A stretch of DNA of 64,000 nucleotides, from NCBI GenBank assembly GCA_019636555.1, contig JAHBXH010000001.1:2886928-2950927 (forward strand). Direction: 5' to 3'. Position numbers and translations under genes: made by a program. Below, one piece after another: positions 9,227 to 16,709 of this stretch (positions are counted from its first letter, which is position 1; every line of letters starts with the position of its first letter). This DNA is from Phycisphaeraceae bacterium. Lineage in GTDB: Bacteria > Planctomycetota > Phycisphaerae > Phycisphaerales > UBA1924. A model generated the notes under the pieces. It worked only from the letters and a program-made list of their open reading frames with translations, searched no databases and had not been told where the DNA came from.

Positions 9227-9985
9227 ATGTCTCAAAATCCCTCGAATCCTCACGTTCCCGGAAAGTCCGACCGCTTTTCCGGAGGAAAACTGGGTCACGG
9301 ACGAGAACTCGACGTTGCGCCCGGAAAAATTGGGGTTTCCCCGGAGGAATATCCGGCGCTCCCCGACGAGGTGATGTCGAATCCGCTCGCGGGCAGGCTC
9401 GACCCGCGCCGGTGGTTCGCGGCCCCCGCGAATCGATTCGAGATCGAAATCGGCTGCGGCAAGGGCACGTTCATCCTGAACGTCGCGAAAGAAAACCCGC
9501 ACACGAACTTTCTCGGAATTGAGTGGGAAGGCGCGTTCTACGCATACACGGCCGATCGGGTCCGTCGTGCGGCGCTCGGCAATGTCCGTCTGCTCCACGC
9601 CGATGCCGTGGCATTCCTCAAGTGGCGTTGCCCCAATGAGATCGTGAACACGATCCATCTCTATTACTCGGATCCCTGGCCGAAAAGCAAGCACCACAAG
9701 AACCGCGTCGTGCAGGACAAGTTTCTTGAGCAGGCGTGGCGCGCGCTGGCGCCCGGCGGCGAACTCCGCATCGTGACCGATCACGACGAATACTGGGCCT
9801 GGATGGAGACTTTCTTTGCTCGCTGGACCGACGCGACGCACGCTCCGGGCGGGCGAGTGTTCTCGCGCGAACTGTTCGTGGCACCCGAGTGGGTCGGCGA
9901 GGGACAGGTCGTGGCGACCAACTACGAAAAAAAGATGTGCGGCGAAACGAAGAAGCCGCACGCGACGGTGCTCCGAAAGTCCTGA
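9227..9985 (+). CDS. trmB: tRNA (guanine-N7-)-methyltransferase
   Basis: 252 residues from ATG 9227. The SAM-binding motif I is EIEIGCGKGTFI (residues 73-84), followed by the TrmB signatures FLGIEWE, and IHLYYSDPWPKSKHHKNR, where the PWPKxxHxxxR block is diagnostic. The enzyme makes m7G46 in the variable loop of tRNA. The first 60 residues are a low-complexity extension not needed for the fold, and upstream in-frame starts exist (9104, 9146), so the start is uncertain. No Shine-Dalgarno is visible at any of them. Confidence 0.93.
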   Translation: MSQNPSNPHVPGKSDRFSGGKLGHGRELDVAPGKIGVSPEEYPALPDEVMSNPLAGRLDPRRWFAAPANRFEIEIGCGKGTFILNVAKENPHTNFLGIEWEGAFYAYTADRVRRAALGNVRLLHADAVAFLKWRCPNEIVNTIHLYYSDPWPKSKHHKNRVVQDKFLEQAWRALAPGGELRIVTDHDEYWAWMETFFARWTDATHAPGGRVFSRELFVAPEWVGEGQVVATNYEKKMCGETKKPHATVLRKS

Positions 9986-10062
9986 TAACCCCCTGCCGCC
10001 GCACAGAGACGTCCGCATGCCTGGGACGAACGCCGGCGATCCCGCCCCCCCAAAAGCCGTGT

Positions 10063-10086
10063 TTGAATAATTGGTGTATTATTCAA
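10063..10086. promoter_or_regulatory. Perfect inverted repeat at the start of the winged-helix regulator gene, probable auto-operator
   Basis: TTGAATAAT (10063-10071), 6-nt spacer, ATTATTCAA (10078-10086). The two 9-nt arms are exactly complementary and end one base before the ATG at 10088. This AT-rich island stands out in GC-rich surroundings. Location and symmetry fit a homodimeric ArsR-type regulator binding its own promoter. The binding itself is inferred. Confidence 0.65.
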
Positions 10087-10087
10087 T

Positions 10088-10705
10088 ATGTCCTCAGCCG
10101 CTGCCGCCCGTTCATTTCCGATCGCCAAGCCCGCCGCGGCACGCGCGCTCGCATCGGCGACGCGCCAGGAAATCGTCGATGCGCTCTCGAGCGCCGGTCC
10201 ATCAACAGTCGCCCGCCTCGCGGATCTGCTGGGGCGGCGCCCCGATGCGCTCTACTTTCATCTGCGGGCGCTCGAACGCGTCGGGCTCGTACGCCAGCGC
10301 CAGCAACAGCCCGAAGATGCGAGCAACGGCGTTGTGTATGAACTTCCGGCCAGCTCGGTGAAGCTCGATTACCGATCCGCGCCGCGCACCGATCTGGTTC
10401 GCGTCGTGCGCAACGCGCTCAAGCTTTCGCTCCGCGAATTCGAGCGCGAGTGCCTGGCGGCCAGGTCGCCCGGACCCGATGGCTGCCGAGTTCTTTGGGG
10501 CGGACGCGTGATGGGCTGGGTCAACGAGACCGACCTCGCGTCCATCAACTCGCTGCTCGATTCGCTCCACTCGGTGCTCCGGCGCGGCAGGCCGGGCCCC
10601 AACCGGCGCGCGGTCTCACTGGGCTTTTTGCTGGCTCCATCCGGCTTCGGCGAACGCTCGCGCAAATCCACAAAGTCTCCCGGCAAATCCGGGAAGAAAG
10701 GGTAA
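10088..10705 (+). CDS. ArsR-like winged-helix transcriptional regulator
   Basis: 205 residues. Residues 20-75 form an HTH of the ArsR type: ALASATRQEIVDALSSAGPSTVARLADLLGRRPDALYFHLRALERVGLV, with the recognition helix at RPDALYFHLRALE. No CxC or other metal-binding motif of ArsR/SmtB sensors is present, so the signal is unknown. The C-terminal 110 residues are not recognised and end in a Lys/Ser-rich tail. A perfect palindrome directly precedes the ATG and suggests autoregulation. The aspartic protease gene starts 3 nt after its stop, so the two are probably one operon. Confidence 0.8.
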   Translation: MSSAAAARSFPIAKPAAARALASATRQEIVDALSSAGPSTVARLADLLGRRPDALYFHLRALERVGLVRQRQQQPEDASNGVVYELPASSVKLDYRSAPRTDLVRVVRNALKLSLREFERECLAARSPGPDGCRVLWGGRVMGWVNETDLASINSLLDSLHSVLRRGRPGPNRRAVSLGFLLAPSGFGERSRKSTKSPGKSGKKG

Positions 10706-10708
10706 CTT

Positions 10709-11722
10709 ATGAAGAACTCGCTGCCTGTCCGATCCGCGCTCTTGCTCTGCTGCGGCCTCGCGCTCGCGCCGTGCTCTGCCCGCTTGCTTGATGAGCCACC
10801 GGCGCCGCACTCGGGCAAGACCGACGCCGATGGAGTCCCGCTCCAGGGCGAGATCACGTTTGACCGGAACGCATCGCCCGCGCTCGAAGTGAAGCGCATC
10901 AAGTCCGGCCACATCCTCGTGCGGCCCAAGATCAACAACCACGACGCGGGCTGGTTCATCTTCGATACCGGCGCTGGAATCTGCTGCATCTCGACGCCGC
11001 AGGTCGCGGGTCTTGATCTTCAGGAAAACGGCTCGATCCAGGCGAGCGGTGTCGGCGGATCCAAGCAAGCCAAGCTGTACAACGCCAGGGAAATGCAGCT
11101 CGGCGCGATGACGTTCAAGGATCATCCGCTGATGGAAGTCGATCTCGCGTTTCTCGAGCCGCTGGTCGGCGAAAAGATCTGCGGCATCATCGGCTACGGC
11201 GTGATCTCGAAGAGCGTCGCAGAGATCGATCTCGCCGCACCGAGCATCTCGCTGTTTGATCCCGAGACCTACACGCTTTCTCAGGGCGAGTGGACGCCGC
11301 TCGATATTCACGACCGCGTGCCCACCGTGCCGGGCGCTTTCGAGGGACATGCCGGCACTTTCCGGCTGGATCTCGGTGCGACAGGCTCAGTCACGTTCCA
11401 TCAACCCGCAGTCGAGAAGTATGAACTTCTGAAAGATCGCGAGGTCAAGGACTGCAAGTTGGGCGGCGTCGGTGGCTTCGTGGCGGGAAAGCGTGGCAAG
11501 ATCACCAGCCTCGAGCTCGGCGGCAGCAAGTTCGAGAACGTGGACGCCGACTTCGCGCTCGAAGCCAAGGGCGCTCTCGCCGAGCCATCGAAAGACGCGA
11601 ACATCGGCACGGACATCCTCCGGAAATTCGTTATCATCACCGACTATCCGCACCTGCGGATCGGGCTGGTTCCCAAGCCGGAAGGCGTCAAAGTCTCGAC
11701 CGAGACGACCGCCACGAAATAA
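10709..11722 (+). CDS. Secreted retropepsin-like aspartic protease
   Basis: 337 residues with a signal peptide (residues 1-27). A first catalytic-type motif is FIFDTGAGICCIS near residue 90, followed by a hydrophobic CGIIGYGVIS segment like the hydrophobic-hydrophobic-Gly motif of aspartic proteases. A second half repeats as FRLDLGATGSVTFH near residue 225, where the catalytic Asp-Thr-Gly reads Asp-Leu-Gly, so the second site may be altered. This resembles bacterial clan AA putative proteases. The ATG follows an AAAGG box and lies 3 nt after the regulator gene. Substrate unknown. Probably acts outside the cytoplasm. Confidence 0.75.
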   Translation: MKNSLPVRSALLLCCGLALAPCSARLLDEPPAPHSGKTDADGVPLQGEITFDRNASPALEVKRIKSGHILVRPKINNHDAGWFIFDTGAGICCISTPQVAGLDLQENGSIQASGVGGSKQAKLYNAREMQLGAMTFKDHPLMEVDLAFLEPLVGEKICGIIGYGVISKSVAEIDLAAPSISLFDPETYTLSQGEWTPLDIHDRVPTVPGAFEGHAGTFRLDLGATGSVTFHQPAVEKYELLKDREVKDCKLGGVGGFVAGKRGKITSLELGGSKFENVDADFALEAKGALAEPSKDANIGTDILRKFVIITDYPHLRIGLVPKPEGVKVSTETTATK

Positions 11723-11737
11723 CCGCGCCCCGTACTG

Positions 11738-12478
11738 TTGATTGTGCTGCCGCAAGCGTCCGCTGGTCCAGATTCCGTCGCCGTTGTCCTCCTCTCAGGC
11801 GGACTCGATAGCGCCACCGCGCTCGCGGCGGCCCGCGACGCGGGGTTCGCCTGCGTCACGCTCGCGATCGACTACGGCCAGCGCCATCGCGTCGAACTCG
11901 GCGCGGCCGAACTCGTCTCGCGCTCTCTCCAGGCGCGCGAACATCGGATCGTGCGGCTCGACCTGCGCGCGATCGGCGGCAGCGCGCTCACCTCGGACAT
12001 CGCCGTGCCGAAAAACCGCGATGAACAGGCGATCGGCGACGGAGTTCCGATCACCTACGTCCCCGCACGCAACATGATCTTCCTCTCGATCGCGACGGCG
12101 CTCGCGGAAGTCGTGGGCGCGCGAGATATCTTCGTCGGCGTGAACGCAATCGACTATTCCGGCTACCCCGATTGCCGCCCTGAGTTCATCGACTCATTCG
12201 CGAAGGCAGCCAATCTCGGAACCAAGATCGGTACCGAAGCGCTCGCCGGCCATGGGCGCGGCTTTGTCATCCAGTCGCCGCTCTCATCGCTCACCAAAGC
12301 CGGGATCATCCGTCTCGGAACAAAGCTTGGCGTGGACTACTCACTGACGACCAGTTGCTACGACCCGAAGGTGGACGCGGCGGGAAAACCACTCGCCTGC
12401 GGCGCCTGTGATTCGTGCCAACTCCGCCGCCGCGGCTTCGAGGAGGCGGGTGTGCCCGACCCGACCCGATACGCCTGA
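11738..12478 (+). CDS. queC: 7-cyano-7-deazaguanine synthase QueC
   Basis: 246 residues if started at TTG 11738. GTG 11744 is an alternative. The ATP-pyrophosphatase P-loop is [13 protein letters not shown] (SGGLDS at residues 20-25), and the C-terminal zinc site is SCYDP...[15 protein letters not shown], the Cys pattern of QueC. It converts 7-carboxy-7-deazaguanine to preQ0 using ATP and ammonia, a step of queuosine synthesis. Its stop shares one base with the start of queE (TGATG), so the two are a translationally coupled pair. QueD and QueF, also needed, are not in the window. Confidence 0.96.
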   Translation: MIVLPQASAGPDSVAVVLLSGGLDSATALAAARDAGFACVTLAIDYGQRHRVELGAAELVSRSLQAREHRIVRLDLRAIGGSALTSDIAVPKNRDEQAIGDGVPITYVPARNMIFLSIATALAEVVGARDIFVGVNAIDYSGYPDCRPEFIDSFAKAANLGTKIGTEALAGHGRGFVIQSPLSSLTKAGIIRLGTKLGVDYSLTTSCYDPKVDAAGKPLACGACDSCQLRRRGFEEAGVPDPTRYA

Positions 12479-13197
12479 TGGCAACTGCCGCACCCATCTC
12501 CGAATCCTTCACGAGCATCCAGGGCGAGGGCAAACTGGCGGGCGTTCCTTCCTGGTTCGTCCGCTTCAGCGGATGCAACCTGCGGTGTGCCTGGTGCGAT
12601 ACGCCGTACGCGAGTTGGAACGCGGAATCGACGCAGCGAGAAATGCAGGACCTCATCGCGGAAGCCGGCCGCGCCAAGCGCGCCGGCGTCGCGCACGCGG
12701 TCATCACCGGCGGCGAACCGATGATCTTCGAACAAGCCGAAGATCTCGCGTCCGCGCTTCGCGCACTCGGCATGCACATCACGATCGAAACGGCGGGCAC
12801 AGTCTGGCGCGAGATCGCGTGCGACCTGATAAGCATCAGCCCGAAACTGAGCAACTCGACGCCGCTCGCCGGCGATCCGCGCGATGAGAGCGGTCACTGG
12901 CGGGCGCGCCACGAAGCCCGCCGCATCAATCTCCAAGCCCTGCAGCAACTCATCGGTGCGTACCCCGAGCGCCAACTCAAGTTTGTCGTGAGCGACCCGG
13001 CGCAGTTGAACGAAATCGAAGCACTTCTCCAGAGCCTGCGCGGCTGGGCACGCGACGATGTGCTGCTCATGCCCGAAGGGATCACGGTCGAGGCGCTCGC
13101 CCAACGGCGCTGGATCGTCGACGAATGCATCAAGCGGGGCTGGCGCTACTGCCCGAGACTGCACATCGAACTCTTCGGAAACGTGCGCGGCACGTGA
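12478..13197 (+). CDS. queE: 7-carboxy-7-deazaguanine synthase QueE (radical SAM)
   Basis: 239 residues. The start is the ATG that overlaps the queC stop. The frame stays open upstream to 12415 but that stretch belongs to queC. The radical-SAM cluster motif CNLRCAWC gives CxxxCxxC at residues 33, 37 and 40, preceded by the family's SIQGEGKLAGVPSWFVRFSGC. Later ITGGEP (about residue 80) is the SAM-binding motif. It rearranges 6-carboxytetrahydropterin to 7-carboxy-7-deazaguanine, the step immediately before QueC, in agreement with the gene pairing. Confidence 0.96.
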   Translation: MATAAPISESFTSIQGEGKLAGVPSWFVRFSGCNLRCAWCDTPYASWNAESTQREMQDLIAEAGRAKRAGVAHAVITGGEPMIFEQAEDLASALRALGMHITIETAGTVWREIACDLISISPKLSNSTPLAGDPRDESGHWRARHEARRINLQALQQLIGAYPERQLKFVVSDPAQLNEIEALLQSLRGWARDDVLLMPEGITVEALAQRRWIVDECIKRGWRYCPRLHIELFGNVRGT

Positions 13198-13498
13198 CGC
13201 GAAGAACGTGCGTCCCAAGACTCCGCCGGGCTGCCGCTCTTCAATCGCTCTCACACTCTGCGTCCGTTTGAATACTCCCGACCCCCCACTTCCGGATATC
13301 GTTTCCGCCGGCACCGACGGAAAGTGCCGAGTCGCGCATCTCCTTGATTGAGCGAAGCGGCCGCGGCGCGATACGTGCGCGCCGGCCTCGTCTTTGCGTT
13401 GAAGAATCTTGATTCGATGGGCCGAACCCCTCGCGCCCGGCTCGCGCTTCACTTCGTTCCGATGAACTTCCCCCGCCACTCCGAGCGAACAATTGCTT
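13198..13498. other. Intergenic region, nothing recognised
   Basis: Between queE and the Deg protease gene. No gene-like frame and no terminator hairpin with a T-run seen. Confidence 0.4.
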
Positions 13499-14962
13499 AT
13501 GACCTCCATCAACGCCCGATCCGATTCACCCCGTATCGCCCGGTCGATTTCTCTTGCCGTCGCGCTGTTCGCGGGAGCGTCCGCCGCGCTCGCACCGGCG
13601 AGTGTGTGCGCGCAGACCGCGCCGCAACCGACCGCCGCCGACGACCTCCAATCCGCCCGTGCTCTCTCTCGCGCCTTCCAGCGCGTCGCCAAGCAGGTCG
13701 AACCGGCCGTGGTCCACATCACCGCCATCCGGCGCGTCCCCGAAATGGAGAGCAACGGATTCTTTTCGAGGCCGACCGGTCGAACGATCAACCAGCCCGC
13801 CGGCTTCGGCTCGGGCGTGCTCGTTGACAGCAGCGGAATCATCCTCACCAACAACCACGTCGTTGAAGTCGGCGACTCGCACAAAGCGAAATTGACCGAC
13901 GGGCGCGAGTTCGATGCCGTGGTCGTCGGCCGCGACCCGCTCACGGATCTTGCCGTTGTCCGAATCAAGAACCCCCCGCCCAACGAGGTTTTCCCCACTG
14001 CGATGATGGGCGATTCCGACAGCGTCGAAGTCGGCGACTGGGTGATCGCGATCGGCTCACCCTTCGGCTTTGCAAACACCGTCACCACCGGGATAGTCTC
14101 GGCCAAGAGCCGCTCCGGCGTGGCCCTCCCCGGCGCGAGCCGCGACATGTACCAGGATTTCATCCAGACCGATGCCGCGATCAACCCGGGAAACTCGGGC
14201 GGCCCGCTGCTCGACCTTGAGGGCCGCGTTGTCGGCATCAACTCCGCGATCGCGACCCGCGCCGGCGGCAGCGAGGGAATCGGCTTTGCGATTCCGGCCC
14301 AGATCGCCAGGGGAGTGATGGAGTCGATTCTCAAGTCCGGTCGTGTCGTGCGCGGCTGGGTCGGTGTCGAGTTCGAAGAGCTCACCTCCGCCCGCATGAA
14401 GCAGATCGGGCTGACTTCAGAAGGCGGCGTGCTCGTCAGCCGCGTCATGGAAAATACTCCCGCCGCCGAGGCGGGCATCAAAGAGGGCGACATCGTGACG
14501 CGCTACAACGGCCGGCCGATGTCGAGATTCTCAACGCTTCGCGCGGCGATCGGCGTCACGCCGCCCGGCACCAAGTCCACGTTCGAAATCCTTCGTGACG
14601 GAAAAATCAAGTCGGTCAATGTCCTGATTGCCGACTGGAGCGCCAACGAAGCTCAGTCCCTCGGCGGCATCTACTCCGATCGATTCGGAGGTATCGTGCG
14701 CACGCTCGACCCGGAAATCCGGCGCATGCTCGGGCGGGGGTTCGGCGGCATACAGGGGGTGATCGTGCAAAAGCTGGATCCCGCCGGGCCTGCCTCGTCC
14801 GATTTTGACGAAGGCGATGTCATCGTGGCGATCGGCGAGCAGCCCGTGCGCACGGCCGAGGAATTCCGCGCGATTCTTGAGAAGGCCGACCTGTCGCAGG
14901 GCGTCCGGATGAGCGTGATCCGAAACCGCATGCGCGGCGCGATCGACTTCCCGGCCAAATAG
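13499..14962 (+). CDS. HtrA/Deg-family periplasmic serine protease with two PDZ domains
   Basis: 487 residues from ATG 13499 (TTG 13493 is two codons upstream). A signal peptide ends near VCAQ (residue 39). The trypsin-like triad is H120 (LTNNHVV), D150 (LTDLAVV) and S233 (NPGNSGGP). Two PDZ domains follow: one beginning VRGWVGVEFEEL with the ENTPAAEAGIKEGDIV block, one near the end with VQKLDPAGPASSDFDEGDVIVAIGEQPV. This is the DegP/DegQ architecture, used for quality control of exported proteins. Whether it is the DegP, DegQ or another orthologue cannot be decided by eye. Confidence 0.93.
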   Translation: MTSINARSDSPRIARSISLAVALFAGASAALAPASVCAQTAPQPTAADDLQSARALSRAFQRVAKQVEPAVVHITAIRRVPEMESNGFFSRPTGRTINQPAGFGSGVLVDSSGIILTNNHVVEVGDSHKAKLTDGREFDAVVVGRDPLTDLAVVRIKNPPPNEVFPTAMMGDSDSVEVGDWVIAIGSPFGFANTVTTGIVSAKSRSGVALPGASRDMYQDFIQTDAAINPGNSGGPLLDLEGRVVGINSAIATRAGGSEGIGFAIPAQIARGVMESILKSGRVVRGWVGVEFEELTSARMKQIGLTSEGGVLVSRVMENTPAAEAGIKEGDIVTRYNGRPMSRFSTLRAAIGVTPPGTKSTFEILRDGKIKSVNVLIADWSANEAQSLGGIYSDRFGGIVRTLDPEIRRMLGRGFGGIQGVIVQKLDPAGPASSDFDEGDVIVAIGEQPVRTAEEFRAILEKADLSQGVRMSVIRNRMRGAIDFPAK

Positions 14963-14976
14963 ACGTCGCATCCGCT

Positions 14977-15339
14977 TCAGCGCCGGCCCATCATCGAGAC
15001 CGTGACCGCCGCGAGAATCAACCCGAGCGCGACGGCGTCGTTGATCCGCATTTTTTCTTTCGCCACCCAGATCGTGAAAGCCGTGAAGACCGCGAGCGTA
15101 ATCGCTTCCTGCAGAATCTTGAGTTGCGGCAGTGTCATGGCGCCGCCGTGATCGATGTGACCCATTCGGTTCGCCGGGACCTGAAGTAGATACTCCGGCA
15201 GCGCGATAAGCCACGACGCGCAGATTGCGACCAGCAATGGCCACGACTTCTGCTTGACGTGGTAGTACCACGCAAAGGTCATAAACGTGTTCGAACCGGC
15301 GAGCAGCAGCACTGTCCAGACCCAGCGGGGAATTTCCAT
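14977..15339 (-). CDS. DUF486 (DMT-like) small integral membrane protein
   Basis: 120 residues with four predicted membrane helices. The sequence NTFMTFAWYYHVK, SWLIALPEYLLQVPANRMG and LPQLKILQEAITL is the conserved DUF486 signature, and the length matches this family. Function unknown, although it is distantly related to drug/metabolite transporters. It converges on the Deg protease gene, 14 nt apart, with no terminator between them. Confidence 0.88.
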   Translation of the reverse strand: MEIPRWVWTVLLLAGSNTFMTFAWYYHVKQKSWPLLVAICASWLIALPEYLLQVPANRMGHIDHGGAMTLPQLKILQEAITLAVFTAFTIWVAKEKMRINDAVALGLILAAVTVSMMGRR

Positions 15340-15413
15340 GGCCGAGAGTAGAACCGAAGCAACACGTCGCGCCTTCGCCGACCGATTGCGACGCGCGGAG
15401 ATGCGGAGGCGAC

Positions 15414-15441
15414 CAGGTGAACAGGTGAACAGGTGAACAGG
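15414..15441. repeat. Short tandem repeat, 3.5 copies of CAGGTGAA
   Basis: Three exact copies of the 8-mer CAGGTGAA plus a partial copy, in the gap between the DUF486 gene and the fibro-slime gene. It is followed by CT-rich short repeats. Small and probably without function, but could vary between strains. Confidence 0.7.
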
Positions 15442-15620
15442 CTTTCGAGTATTCCCACCTCCTCACCTCCTCACTCTCTTCGCGCCGGAATAAACGGACC
15501 TCACCGTCGAAAAAACGATCACCGCCACTGGTAACTCAGATTCGCGTTTCTGACCATTCACCTGTCCGCTCGAAGGCGCGACAAGAGAGCAACGGCCGGG
15601 TGGCCGAGGAGGGTTTCCAA

Positions 15621-16562
15621 ATGTTCCGATCCAGGACTCGATTCACAATGCCGGCCAGCCTCCTGGCCCTTGCGGGCCTCGCGGTCGCCGGCGCGTTGCT
15701 GACGCCTTCGAAAGCGCCGGCACGCACGGCGGACGACCCGTACGCCGCACTCCCCAGTTCGCTGACGCTCTACGGCGTCTGCCGCGACTTCAAGTGGGCG
15801 AGCGAAACGGGCGGTCACAAGGACTTCGAGTTTGTTCCGTCCGGCGGCTACGGCCACTACACCAACATGGTGAAGGATGAACTCGACGCCGACGGCAAGC
15901 CCGCTTTCAAGAGTCAGGGCAATAAGGTGAGCACCGAAGCGATGGACGCGAGCAGCCGCAACATCATGCCCGTCGCCAAGTCCTACCTCGCCGCGAAGAG
16001 CGGCGACAAGGCCAGCTCGATTTCCACGAGCAACGGCGGCGCGCTCACCACCGAGGACAACTTCAAGCAGTGGTTCCGCAACGTGCCGGGTGTCAACCTG
16101 AGCAAGACGGTCCCGCTCGTGCTCGTCCGCCAGGCGAACTCGAACATCTACTCGTTCAGCGACAAGACCGACGCCGGCTACTCGGCCAAGGGAGGCTTCT
16201 TCCCGATCAACGGCGAACTCTTCGGCAACTCGCCGAACCAGAGCAAGAATTTCGGGTTCACCTTCGAGCTCGACACCGAGTTCACGTACAAGAAGGGAAC
16301 CGGCCAGACCTTCACGTTCACCGGTGACGACGACGTCTGGGTGTTCGTGAACAAGAAGCTCGTGGTCGATATCGGCGGCGTGCACAGCGCCATCAGCCAG
16401 ACCATCGAGCTCGACCGCATCCAGGGCCTCGAGGACGGCAAGAAGTATCCGCTCAAGCTCTGCTTCGCGGAACGCCACACCACCGCCTCGAACTGCCGCA
16501 TCGACACGACCATCAGCCTCATGGCAGTCGATCCGCCCCCGGTCAGCGGCCTCTTCGACTAA
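15621..16562 (+). CDS. Fibro-slime domain (PA14-like) secreted protein
   Basis: 313 residues. An AGGAGG box at 15607-15612, 8 nt upstream, selects the ATG at 15621 over the in-frame GTG at 15600. A signal peptide covers about residues 1-35. The body has the fibro-slime signature: GVCRDFKW at the N-terminal end, DNFKQWFRNVPGVN, then FTFTGDDDVWVFVNKKLVVDIGGVH and LKLCFAERHTTASNCRIDTT at the C-terminal end. Proteins with this domain are extracellular in Fibrobacter and planctomycetes and may bind carbohydrate or mediate adhesion. A strong terminator follows at 16647-16684, so it is a single-gene unit. Confidence 0.9.
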   Translation: MFRSRTRFTMPASLLALAGLAVAGALLTPSKAPARTADDPYAALPSSLTLYGVCRDFKWASETGGHKDFEFVPSGGYGHYTNMVKDELDADGKPAFKSQGNKVSTEAMDASSRNIMPVAKSYLAAKSGDKASSISTSNGGALTTEDNFKQWFRNVPGVNLSKTVPLVLVRQANSNIYSFSDKTDAGYSAKGGFFPINGELFGNSPNQSKNFGFTFELDTEFTYKKGTGQTFTFTGDDDVWVFVNKKLVVDIGGVHSAISQTIELDRIQGLEDGKKYPLKLCFAERHTTASNCRIDTTISLMAVDPPPVSGLFD

Positions 16563-16646
16563 GCGACACCTCCGGACCGCCGGCGGAGTCGGCGGACCGT
16601 CCTCGATCACCACCGCACACCTCCGTGTGCCCACGCGCCGCGACGC

Positions 16647-16684
16647 GGGCTTCAGGATCGTCCTGAGGCCCGTGTCGGCTTTTT
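16647..16684 (+). terminator. Rho-independent terminator
   Basis: An 11-bp stem (GGGCTTCAGGA, TCG loop, TCCTGAGGCCC, one G-T pair) at 16647-16671, then TTTTT at 16680-16684. It ends transcription of the fibro-slime gene. It lies only 26 nt before the kinase gene, which must have a promoter in or past this element. Confidence 0.8.
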
Positions 16685-16709
16685 GGGATTGTGCTACGTT
16701 TTGGTCAGC

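Noticed and set aside
12358..14493. 711-residue minus-strand frame opposite queE and Deg protease
   Set aside because: No domain, low-complexity sequence, and both opposite-strand genes are certain.
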